22,448 nucleotides of DNA, taken from an uncultured Collinsella sp. (GTDB lineage Bacteria > Actinomycetota > Coriobacteriia > Coriobacteriales > Coriobacteriaceae). Of this stretch, positions 1 to 7,933 are shown in pieces; position 1 is the first letter of the stretch; every line of letters begins with the position of its first letter. The notes under the pieces were generated by a model. The model saw only the letters and a program-made list of their open reading frames with translations. It was not told the origin of the DNA and did not search any database. Made by a program: the position numbers and the translations under genes. Location: contig CABUCQ010000024.1 of the NCBI GenBank assembly GCA_902490095.1, positions 1 to 22,448 on the forward strand. Reading direction: 5' to 3'.

Positions 1-182
1 TTGTACAGGTCACCGCGCGAGCCGCGCACCGTGCCCTCGACCGTCACGTTTTTGGAGAAGCGCGAGCCGCTGTCCTCGATCGACAGCACGGCACCGTTGA
101 GCATGAGCGAGCGCCCTTTCATAAAGGTGCCGCTCAGCGCCGCCTCTTTCCGGAGCGCCTGCACAAACGTCCCCTGCGCCAT
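1..182 (-). CDS. N-terminal fragment of a probable SWIM/SNF2-type helicase protein (runs off the window)
   Basis: Only the first 60 codons are present; the rest lies beyond the left edge. The reading frame opens with ATG at 180-182 behind a strong ribosome binding site (GGAGG, 5 nt before the start) and begins MAQGTFVQALRKEA. The fragment continues through a stretch ending GSRGDLY, a pattern of short beta strands of the kind that precedes the zinc-binding SWIM motif in SWIM-containing Snf2-like helicases. The SWIM cysteines and the helicase domains, if present, would be outside the window, so this assignment is a guess from N-terminal resemblance. It lies 135 bp downstream of dnaE on the same strand, with a large inverted repeat between them that may separate the transcripts. 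The opposite-strand frame over the same bases is a shadow. Confidence 0.5.
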   Translation of the reverse strand, partial: MAQGTFVQALRKEAALSGTFMKGRSLMLNGAVLSIEDSGSRFSKNVTVEGTVRGSRGDLY

Positions 183-184
183 CA

Positions 185-192
185 CTTCCTCC
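185..192 (-). promoter_or_regulatory. Ribosome binding site of the left-edge gene
   Basis: On the minus strand this reads GGAGGAAG, a few bases before the ATG at 180-182. It is the main support for calling the minus-strand frame at the window edge real rather than the plus-strand frame. Confidence 0.7.
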
Positions 193-204
193 AATCCACG
201 CAGC

Positions 205-318
205 AAATGATTTTTCTGGGACGGGGATTTAAAAATCATTCCCCATCCCAGAAAGACTGGTCCGCCGCCCTATGTCATCCAAAATGATTTTTAAATCCCC
301 GTCCCAGAAAAATCATTT
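205..318. repeat. Composite palindromic repeat: two 36-bp perfect inverted arms
   Basis: Arms at 205-240 and 283-318 are perfect reverse complements, separated by 42 nt. Each arm is itself a hairpin, with a 10-bp stem AATGATTTTT / AAAAATCATT closing a loop that contains GGGACGGGG. The right arm takes in the last base of the dnaE stop codon (TAA, 318-320). The spacer begins CCCCATCCCAGAAAGACTGG, which looks like half of a related element found intact at 19229-19259. As RNA on the minus strand it would fold just after dnaE and may act as a terminator or 3'-end protector. It belongs to the CCCCGTCCC-loop family described in the findings. Confidence 0.9.
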
Positions 319-3300
319 TAGATAACCGTCACGCGGCCTTGGTTACCCACGATGGCCTTGGCCTCGGCCAGCAGCGGAATCGAGCGCGCGTTGACCTTGG
401 CAGGTACCTCGGCGCGCAGCACGCGCCCGTCTACCTGCTCGATAAAGATCTCCACGCGGTCGCCGCCCGGGTTGGTGGTGAGCACCGTGGCCAGGCGCGC
501 CATATTACCCTGGCTAAAGCGGCTGTTGGGCACCATGACCTCAAAGACCTTGGGCTTATTGTTCTCCTCGTTGAGCTCCAACGGCACGATCTCCTGCGCG
601 ATGATCTGGTCGCCGCGGTCCGAGCGCTCGAGCTTGCCCTTAATGCGCACAAAGGCATCGGACAGCTGCGCGCCGGTCTCGGGATCGACCTCGCCGTACA
701 GATACCCCTCGGCCTCCTTATAGGTCTTGGGGAACACGACGACGGTGGCCTCGCCTTCCATGTCCTCGAGCTGTACGATGCCCATGGGGTCGCCGTTTTT
801 GGTCACGCGCTTGGACACGCTCGAGACCATGCCGGCCCACCACAGTGCCTTGCCCTCAGGAATCTCCTGGTTGATAGTGCCGCCCGTGGGGTTTTGAACT
901 TCATAGCCAGTGTCGATCTGCGAGAACGAGAAGTCGCGCGCTTTGCTGAGAGCATACTCAAACGGGCGCAGAGGGTGGTCCGAGACGTAAATGCCCAGAA
1001 CCTCCTTCTCCTGGCTCAGTTTAAGGTGGCGGTCCCACTCCTGGCCGTCCGGATCGGGCACGCTGACCTCGAAGCCCGAACCCTCAACGTCGCCGAACAT
1101 ATCGAAGAACGAGGTCTGGCCGCTCGCGCGGTCCTTCTGGCGCTTCACTGCGGCATCGATGATGTTCTCGGGATTGTTCTTGTCCACAAAATGCATCATC
1201 TGACGGCGCGGATAGCCCGTGGAGTCGAAGGCACCTGCCTTGATCAGCGATTCGATCACGCGACGGTTGGCCTGGCTCGAGTCCACGCGATCGACAAAGT
1301 CGTGCAGTGTCTTAAACGGGCCGCCCGCCTCGCGCTCGGCGATAATCGCCTGCGCCACGCCGGTGCCCACGCCGCGGATGCCGGCCAGACCAAAGCGCAC
1401 GCCTTCCTTGGTAGCCGTGAACTCGGTGCCGGACTCGTTGACGTCTGGCGACAGCACGGGAATGCCGTCGTGACGGCACGCCGAGACGTAGTGCACGATC
1501 TTGTCGGTCTTGCCCGTATAGGACGTCAGAACGGCCGCCATGTACTCGTGCGGATAGTGTGCCTTGAGCCATGCCGTCTGCATAACCAGAATGGCGTAGC
1601 CGGCGGAGTGCGACTTGTTAAAGGCGTAGGACGCGAACTCAAGAACGTCGTCCCAAATCTTCTGGGCGACCTCGCGCGTGTAGTTGTTCTTGATGGCGCC
1701 GTTCATCCAGTGGTCGTAGGTGGTCTCGTCCGAGCCATCCTCCCAGTGCAGCACCGTCGACGTGAGCAGCTTGATCTTTTTCTTAGCCACGGGCTTACGG
1801 ATACGCGAGTCCGATTCGCCCTTGGAGAAGCCGCACATCTCGACGGAGATGAGCATAACCTGCTCCTGGTAGACCATGGTGCCGTAGGTTTCGCCCAGGA
1901 TGTCGTCCAAGCGGTCGTCGTAGGAGACCGCCGGCTCCTTGCCGTTCATACGGTTGATGTAGGACGAGACCATGCCGGCGCCCAGCGGGCCCGGGCGGTA
2001 CAGGGCGATCAATGCTACGACGTGCTTGTACTCGGTGGGCTTCATGTTCTTGATCGTGGCCGTCATGCCGGCGGACTCGACCTGGAAAACGCCGGCAGTG
2101 TGACCGGAGCCCATGAGCTTAAAGATCTCGGGATCGTCAAAGGGAATCTCTTCCTCTTTGATGTCGATGCCGAAGTTCTTTTTGATGTTGGCCTTGGCCT
2201 TGGAGATAACCGTCAGCGTACGCAGGCCCAGGAAGTCCATCTTGAGCAGGCCCATGTCGGCGACGGTATGGCCCTCGTACTGGGTAATCTCGACGCCGCC
2301 CTTGGTGTCGAGCTTGGTGGGCACGTGCTCGTTGACGGGGTCGCGGCAGATCAGAACGGCGCACGCGTGCACGCCCTCGCCACGGGTGAGGCCCTCAATC
2401 GAGAGCGCCGTGTCGATGATGCGGCGAGCGTCGTCGTCCTTTTTATAGGCCTCGGCAAAATCGGGGTTAAACAGATCCTCTTTGCCGGGTTGTTTGTCGA
2501 GCACCTGCTTGAGCTTGACCTTGGGGTCGCTCGAGACCATCTTGGACAGGCGCTGGCCCATGTAGACCGGGTAGTCCAGGACGCGCGCGGCGTCGTTGAT
2601 GGCCTGCTTGGCCTTAATGGTCGAGTAGGTGATGACGTGGGTGACCTTCTCGGGACCGTAGAGCTGACGAACGTGCTCCACGACCTCGAGGCGCCGCTCA
2701 TCGTCGAAGTCCATATCGATATCGGGCATCTCGGTACGTTGCGGGGACAGGAACCTCTCGAACATCAGGCCGTTCTCGAGCGGGTCGAACGCGGTGATGT
2801 TCATGGCGTAGGCGACGATAGCGCCGGCGGCCGAGCCACGGCCGGGGCCGACGCCGATGCCGTTGTCCTTAGCCCATTGCACGTACTCGGCAACGATCAA
2901 AAAGTAGGCGGCAAAGCCCTTGTCGCAAATGACCTTGTATTCGTACTCAAAGCGCTCTTTGATGTTGACGCCACCGATCTCGCGCGTGGCCCAGTCGTCG
3001 CCATAGTGCTGGCGCAGGCCCTTCTCGCACTCGCGGCGGAACTGGCTCTCGTGCGTCTCGCCGGGATCGAGCAACGGAAAGCGCGGCAGGATGATAGAGT
3101 CCCAGTCCAGCTCAACGTAGCACTTGTCGGCGATCTCGAGCGTGTTGTCGCAGGCCTCGGGGCAATACGGGAACATCGCCCGCATCTCCTCCTCGGTCTT
3201 CATGTAAAACTCCGAGCCGGTCATGCGCATGCGGTTGGGGTCATCGACCTTGGCGTTCATGCCAATACACATGATGACGTCCTGCACGGGCGCATCCTCG

Positions 3301-4121
3301 CGGCGCAGGTAGTGGAAGTCGTTGGTGGCGATGACCTTGACGCCCACCTGCTTGGCGATGTCGATGAGCGTGCGGTCCATCTGCTCGTCAGTCAGGCCGT
3401 TGTCGGTGGTGATGCCGTGTTCCTGGATCTCGATGTAGAAGTCACCGGGCTCGAAGGTATCACGGAAGGTCTCGGCCCACTTGATGGCGCCTTCCATGTC
3501 GCCGCGGTCGATGTATTTGGGGATGATGCCCGCGATACAGGCGCTCGTGCAGATCATGCCCTTGGCATGGCGGCGCAGGTTGTCGAGCGTCACGCGCGGC
3601 TTGTAGTAAAAGCCCTGCACGGCGGCCTCGGAGACCGTCTGCATTAGGTTGACGTAGCCCTCCTGGTCCTTGGCCAGAAGGATCATGTGGTAGAGCTCGG
3701 GCTTGTGGTCGCGGGCAAGGGTCTCGTCCGGCGTAAAGTAGACCTCGCAGCCAAAGATGGGCTTGATGACCAGGGGCGGTTTGAGCTCGTCGATGTTGCC
3801 CTTCTCGTCCCACATGGCCATGTCTTTGACGTACTGGGCATGCTCGCGCGGGTTTGCCTCGGGGTCGGGCTCCACCAGCTCGTCGCGGCGGTCCTTTTCC
3901 AAGAAGGCCTTGTCGTGGCTCCAGGTTTTGTACTCGGGCGTGTTGTGATTGACGGCGTCGCAGGCCAGCGCCAAGTCGGGCACGCCATACATGTAGCCGT
4001 GGTCGGTAATGGCCACGGCGGGCATGCCAAGTTCAACGGCACGATTGACCATATCCTGGATACGGGTTGCGCCGTCGAGCATGGAGAAAACAGTGTGATT
4101 GTGCAGATGGACGAATGCCAT
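318..4121 (-). CDS. dnaE: DNA polymerase III subunit alpha (replicative polymerase)
   Basis: This is the catalytic subunit of the chromosomal replicase, 1267 residues. An N-terminal PHP domain (about residues 1-280) starts MAFVHLHNHTVFSMLDG. It keeps metal-ligand candidates H7, H9, D40, H41 and E126, so a PHP 3'-5' proofreading activity is plausible, as in other actinobacterial DnaE1 proteins. The polymerase core carries PDIDMDFDD, placing catalytic Asp at 467 and 469, and MDFLGLRTL, placing the third at 629. GPGRGSAAG lies just before the first pair. A helix-hairpin-helix stretch (NRRVIESLIKAGAFDS) and a C-terminal OB-fold (VRIKGKLERSDRGDQ) follow. The protein is about 100 residues longer than the E. 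coli enzyme, partly through an acidic insertion at about residues 57-113 inside the PHP domain. The start is supported by GGAG 8 nt upstream. It follows addA on the same strand with a hairpin repeat between. Identification is secure. Confidence 0.97.
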   Translation of the reverse strand: MAFVHLHNHTVFSMLDGATRIQDMVNRAVELGMPAVAITDHGYMYGVPDLALACDAVNHNTPEYKTWSHDKAFLEKDRRDELVEPDPEANPREHAQYVKDMAMWDEKGNIDELKPPLVIKPIFGCEVYFTPDETLARDHKPELYHMILLAKDQEGYVNLMQTVSEAAVQGFYYKPRVTLDNLRRHAKGMICTSACIAGIIPKYIDRGDMEGAIKWAETFRDTFEPGDFYIEIQEHGITTDNGLTDEQMDRTLIDIAKQVGVKVIATNDFHYLRREDAPVQDVIMCIGMNAKVDDPNRMRMTGSEFYMKTEEEMRAMFPYCPEACDNTLEIADKCYVELDWDSIILPRFPLLDPGETHESQFRRECEKGLRQHYGDDWATREIGGVNIKERFEYEYKVICDKGFAAYFLIVAEYVQWAKDNGIGVGPGRGSAAGAIVAYAMNITAFDPLENGLMFERFLSPQRTEMPDIDMDFDDERRLEVVEHVRQLYGPEKVTHVITYSTIKAKQAINDAARVLDYPVYMGQRLSKMVSSDPKVKLKQVLDKQPGKEDLFNPDFAEAYKKDDDARRIIDTALSIEGLTRGEGVHACAVLICRDPVNEHVPTKLDTKGGVEITQYEGHTVADMGLLKMDFLGLRTLTVISKAKANIKKNFGIDIKEEEIPFDDPEIFKLMGSGHTAGVFQVESAGMTATIKNMKPTEYKHVVALIALYRPGPLGAGMVSSYINRMNGKEPAVSYDDRLDDILGETYGTMVYQEQVMLISVEMCGFSKGESDSRIRKPVAKKKIKLLTSTVLHWEDGSDETTYDHWMNGAIKNNYTREVAQKIWDDVLEFASYAFNKSHSAGYAILVMQTAWLKAHYPHEYMAAVLTSYTGKTDKIVHYVSACRHDGIPVLSPDVNESGTEFTATKEGVRFGLAGIRGVGTGVAQAIIAEREAGGPFKTLHDFVDRVDSSQANRRVIESLIKAGAFDSTGYPRRQMMHFVDKNNPENIIDAAVKRQKDRASGQTSFFDMFGDVEGSGFEVSVPDPDGQEWDRHLKLSQEKEVLGIYVSDHPLRPFEYALSKARDFSFSQIDTGYEVQNPTGGTINQEIPEGKALWWAGMVSSVSKRVTKNGDPMGIVQLEDMEGEATVVVFPKTYKEAEGYLYGEVDPETGAQLSDAFVRIKGKLERSDRGDQIIAQEIVPLELNEENNKPKVFEVMVPNSRFSQGNMARLATVLTTNPGGDRVEIFIEQVDGRVLRAEVPAKVNARSIPLLAEAKAIVGNQGRVTVI

Positions 4122-4160
4122 GTGATGAGCTCCGATGCGGGTTCGTGTTCTGACTGAACG

Positions 4161-4166
4161 ATTTTA
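4161..4166 (-). promoter_or_regulatory. Candidate -10 element for dnaE
   Basis: The minus strand reads TAAAAT about 40 nt before the dnaE start. No convincing -35 hexamer lies 16-18 nt upstream, so this is weak. Confidence 0.25.
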
Positions 4167-4222
4167 CCGCACGGCACGGACAGCACCCGAACCTAGCCAA
4201 ACCAACACGGCTCCTCTTGCAG

Positions 4223-4285
4223 TTGCGGTGAAATACGGACTGTTTGGCGGCTTTTTTGGCCAAAACAGTCCGTATTCCACCGCAA
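4223..4285. repeat. Long hairpin repeat, family A copy 1 (addA-dnaE gap)
   Basis: A 23-nt arm at 4223-4245, beginning TTGCGGTGAAATACGG, is followed by its reverse complement at 4263-4285 with a single mismatch (4231 against 4277). That mismatch becomes a G-U pair in minus-strand RNA. A GGC/GCC pair and a T-rich loop lie between the arms. A second copy is at 15227-15297. It sits downstream of addA and upstream of the putative dnaE promoter. No T-run follows the stem, so it is not a standard intrinsic terminator. Confidence 0.92.
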
Positions 4286-4297
4286 GTTATCTGAGGG

Positions 4298-7200
4298 CTA
4301 GAAGTTGTAGGTGACCACTTGAGGTTCGGCGGGTTCGACGAAGAGGATCGGATCCGGCTGCTCCACGCGGACGAACTTGACGGTCACGGCCTCAAAGCCC
4401 GCCTTGTGCAACACGTCGGCGTAAACGCGCGCCTGCAGGGCGTGCTTCTCGAGCAGCTGGTCCGGCGTCTCGTCCGGCGTGCCGCCCGTCTTGTAATCAA
4501 TGACCAGGGCGCGCGACGGATCGGCCGGGTCGGTGGCCAGTGCATCGATGGCGCCCTCGGCATAGGCACCGTAGCGAGCGATGTCCTCGTCCTCGCAGCC
4601 CAGCGAAAAGAACGGCACCTCGGCGCGAACGCACGGCCACGCGAGCAGATCGGCACGAACAGCCGACTTGAGCCAGCGGTTCAGGGCAACGTCGAAGCGT
4701 TCGCGCTGCTCCGGCGTCAGGCACCACAGGCGCGCCAGAGCATCGGCACGCTCAGCGGGCAGCGCATCGGAACCCATCTCGATCAGCCACTGGCAGGCGG
4801 CATGGAACGCCGAACCCAGCGCCACGGGATTGCCGACAGGCTCAACGGTGGCCACATCCGCATCCGTCATCTCGGAGCCATCCGACTCTGCATCGTTGCC
4901 AGCCTCGTCCATGGGCACACGCGCCTCGGCGGCACGGTCTTCTGTCTCGGCATGGAGCGCCGCGGCGATTGACGAGTAGCTATACGAGTCACGCACCGGA
5001 AATGGACAGATGCCCATGCGCACGCCCACTGCCTGGGGATACACAAGCTCAAACGAATCGGGCTTGGGGTCGGCAGGACCAGGGACGATTGTACTGGCCG
5101 AATCGTCGGCAGCATCTGCATCGGCATCGCCGCGGACAAGCCTGCCCTCGACATCCAGCGAAGCGTTGGCCTCAAACGCCTGCTCGCCAAAGGTAAAGCC
5201 CGCGAGCGAGATGAGCTCGTAGTCGCCCGGCTTGGAGTTGTCGAACACCAAACGGTCGCTATCGAGCTGCGGCATGTCCAGAGCGTCCGTCGGCAGAATG
5301 CGGCGCAGGACATCGTAGGTCAGATCCGTCTCGACATCGAAGGTCGGCGCCGCCACCTTGCCGCGGCTCACGCCGGCATCCATCGCCAAGATCACCAGCT
5401 CGCGCGCACGCGTCATGGCGACATAGAGCAGACGAGCCCGCTCCTCGAGCGAAAGCTGCAGGTCGTCGTTGCGCAGGCGAACGAATGCCTCGGCGGGAGA
5501 ACCCGTCGCGCAGACATCCTCCATGAGCTCCGGCGGTAGCCACAGCGACGTGCCCTTGCCCTTAAACGCGTGCTCAAACTGCTTTTTGACGTCGTCGCCC
5601 TTCACAAAGGTTCCGTCGGTGAGCTTAACGCCGTCGAAGCGTGCCGGCAGCGCCACGACCTGCGCTCCTCCCTCGACGCGACCCATCTGTGCCGCACCCG
5701 AGGGCTTACGCACGCCAAAGCACTCGGCGACCGCCACGACCGGATATTCCAGACCCTTAGAGGCGTGAACCGTCATGATGCGCACCGCGCCGTCGCCCTC
5801 CTCGTTGAGGGCACCCGGGGCTTCCTTGCCCGCCAAGAAGCGGTCGAAGGCCAGCGCGATGGAACGCGGCGAGTTGCCGAACTCGGCCTCCGCCTCGGCC
5901 ACGGCATCGAGCGCCTTGAGCACGTTGGCGGCAATGGCCTTGCCCTCGGGACCACGCTGTGCCAGACGCACAAACCAGCCGGAGGCGTTGACCACGTCGC
6001 GCGCGATGGCGGCGAACGAATCGCGGCCCACGCGACGAAGCGCATACCGCAGCACCTCGCGGGCGCGCGTCACGAGCGGCAAGTCTTGCAGGCCCGGCAC
6101 GTCGAAATCACTCATAATGCCCGCGTCGATATTCCGGCGCGAGGTCTCCCCCGTCTCGCTATCGAGCCTGGTCGCCAGCGCCAGGAACTCCTGGGCGCCG
6201 AGCGCAAACATCGGCGAGGCGAGCAGCGGCATAAGGCCCTGCGCCGTATCGGCCGGATTGGCGAGCGCGCAGACCAGGGCACGCACCGTCTGCACCTCGG
6301 CAGCCTGGGCAAAGACCGAGCCGCCCGCGATGACGCAGTCGAGCCCCTGATCGCGGAAAGCCTGCGCGTAGACATCTGCGTTGGTCATGCGGCCCAGCAG
6401 CAGCACCATGCCGCCCTGGGGCTGGCCGGCATCGGCAAGTGCGCGGAAGCGTTCGGCGATCGCACGGGCCTTGGCCTGCGTGCGCTCCTGCGTACTGCCG
6501 CCGGCAACAAAGAGGGCCTGGCGACGCGAGGCGTCCGCCACCAGCGTGTCCTTGCGGCCGTCGCTCGCCTCAAGATCCAAAAAGCCCTGCATCAGGCCGC
6601 CATCGTCGCCATCAAAGACGCGCGCCACGTAACGCAGCACCTCGTCATGGCTGCGGAAGTTGCGCACGAGCTTAACGAGCTCGCCAGCAGGGGCGTCGGC
6701 CGCGGCAGTCGCCTCGGGCGCGGTAGACGAGCCCACCTTGCGCTCCTGGCGACGGAAGACCTCGACCTCGGCGCCGCGGAAGCGGTAGATCGACTGCTGC
6801 GCATCGCCCACGGTACAAAGCGCACGCTCCCCCGCGCCGGTCAGGTAACGGATCAGGTCGACCTGCATCTGGTCGGTATCCTGGAACTCGTCGATCATGA
6901 CCATCTTAAAGCGGCCCTCGTAGGCGGCTCGGATGGCGGGATAATCGCGCAGCGCCTCATATGCCATGCGCAGCAGATCGTTATTGTCGAGCGCGGACTG
7001 GTCGGCCTTGAGCGCACGGTACTCCGCCTCCACGGAACGGGCCAGGCCCACCAGCGCATCGAGCGCCGGGCCACCGCAGGCAAGCACGATATTGATAAAC
7101 GCATCGGCGGCCTCGGCCTTGAGCAGCTCGGCTTGCTCCTTAGGGAATGCCTTGCTCGCGCGCGGCATGGTGCACGACATCATGAGTCGCGCCGCATCGG

Positions 7201-7930
7201 CCATGGTCTTGCCGCTCGCCTCGAACGCGTCGATGGCATCGAGCGCCGCCTGCGCCTTCTCGGTCGAGGCCTTGCTCGCACCCAGCGCCGCGCGATAGGC
7301 ATCGGCGAGTGCCGAGGTATCGGCCTGGCCGCGCGCCACGCGCACGTCGTCCATACCGCCCGGCAACTGGCTCGACAGCTCCAGCAGGTCGCGCACCAGA
7401 CCCTTGATGGTCGTACCGCCGCCAAAGGAACCGCCCTCGCCCGCCATGGGATACCAGGCATAGAGGGCCTTGAGCGATGCCGCGAGCTCGGGGGCGGCAT
7501 CGGGTGCCGTCGCGCGACCCAGCACATGCTCAACAGCCTGATCCATGAGCTCGTCGGTATCGGTGAGCACCGTGAACTCGGGGTCGATGCCCAGCTCCAG
7601 CGCGTGCGCGCGCAGGATACGCGAGCACATGCCGTGAATGGTCGAAATCCACGCGTCGTCGACGGTCAGTGCTTCCTCGTCCATACCCTCGTCGATAAGC
7701 GCACGGCGCACGCGGTCGCGGATCTCGGCCGCGGCATCCTTGGTAAAGGTGATGGCGAGTACCTGGTCCAGATGCTCGACGAACGGACCGGATTCGGGCG
7801 AGAGCGCATAGACGATGCGGCGCGTGAGGGTAAAGGTCTTACCCGAACCGGCGCCCGCCGAGACAAACAGCGGGCGGTCGAGCGTTTTGACAATCTGCAG
7901 CTGTTGCGGCATCAAAGTCGAAAGATCCAT
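4298..7930 (-). CDS. addA: AddA-like UvrD-family helicase with C-terminal nuclease
   Basis: This 1210-residue protein is the helicase-nuclease partner of a RecBCD-type double-strand break repair complex. Superfamily 1 helicase motifs appear in order: Walker A SAGAGSGKT (K31), the Walker B box MIDEFQDTD (D347-E348), GDAQQSIYRFRGAE (motif III), VHASKGLEYPVV (motif V) and LLYVAMTRARELVIL (motif VI). The C-terminal part ends in a PD-(D/E)XK nuclease signature, with EGAIDAL (D1129) followed by VIDYKTGG (D1145, K1147), so the nuclease looks active. This domain order is that of AddA/RexA rather than plain UvrD or PcrA. The ATG at 7928-7930 follows the addB stop by 3 nt. Its ribosome binding site (AAGGAGGG) lies inside the addB 3' end, which suggests translational coupling. 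Acidic Ala/Asp/Ser-rich linkers occur near residues 950-1060. Confidence 0.9.
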   Translation of the reverse strand: MDLSTLMPQQLQIVKTLDRPLFVSAGAGSGKTFTLTRRIVYALSPESGPFVEHLDQVLAITFTKDAAAEIRDRVRRALIDEGMDEEALTVDDAWISTIHGMCSRILRAHALELGIDPEFTVLTDTDELMDQAVEHVLGRATAPDAAPELAASLKALYAWYPMAGEGGSFGGGTTIKGLVRDLLELSSQLPGGMDDVRVARGQADTSALADAYRAALGASKASTEKAQAALDAIDAFEASGKTMADAARLMMSCTMPRASKAFPKEQAELLKAEAADAFINIVLACGGPALDALVGLARSVEAEYRALKADQSALDNNDLLRMAYEALRDYPAIRAAYEGRFKMVMIDEFQDTDQMQVDLIRYLTGAGERALCTVGDAQQSIYRFRGAEVEVFRRQERKVGSSTAPEATAAADAPAGELVKLVRNFRSHDEVLRYVARVFDGDDGGLMQGFLDLEASDGRKDTLVADASRRQALFVAGGSTQERTQAKARAIAERFRALADAGQPQGGMVLLLGRMTNADVYAQAFRDQGLDCVIAGGSVFAQAAEVQTVRALVCALANPADTAQGLMPLLASPMFALGAQEFLALATRLDSETGETSRRNIDAGIMSDFDVPGLQDLPLVTRAREVLRYALRRVGRDSFAAIARDVVNASGWFVRLAQRGPEGKAIAANVLKALDAVAEAEAEFGNSPRSIALAFDRFLAGKEAPGALNEEGDGAVRIMTVHASKGLEYPVVAVAECFGVRKPSGAAQMGRVEGGAQVVALPARFDGVKLTDGTFVKGDDVKKQFEHAFKGKGTSLWLPPELMEDVCATGSPAEAFVRLRNDDLQLSLEERARLLYVAMTRARELVILAMDAGVSRGKVAAPTFDVETDLTYDVLRRILPTDALDMPQLDSDRLVFDNSKPGDYELISLAGFTFGEQAFEANASLDVEGRLVRGDADADAADDSASTIVPGPADPKPDSFELVYPQAVGVRMGICPFPVRDSYSYSSIAAALHAETEDRAAEARVPMDEAGNDAESDGSEMTDADVATVEPVGNPVALGSAFHAACQWLIEMGSDALPAERADALARLWCLTPEQRERFDVALNRWLKSAVRADLLAWPCVRAEVPFFSLGCEDEDIARYGAYAEGAIDALATDPADPSRALVIDYKTGGTPDETPDQLLEKHALQARVYADVLHKAGFEAVTVKFVRVEQPDPILFVEPAEPQVVTYNF

Positions 7931-7933
7931 GGT

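Noticed and set aside
205..318. CRISPR repeat pair
   Set aside because: The repeats are inverted, not direct, and only two arms are present.
339..3647. 1102-codon plus-strand open frame opposite dnaE
   Set aside because: It is the codon-bias shadow of dnaE; composition is rich in Leu, Val, Gly, Asp and His with no family motif.
4146..4158. GTTC-N5-GAAC near the dnaE start as an SOS (LexA) box
   Set aside because: Actinobacterial and Bacillus boxes are GAAC-N4-GTTC; the order and spacing here are wrong.
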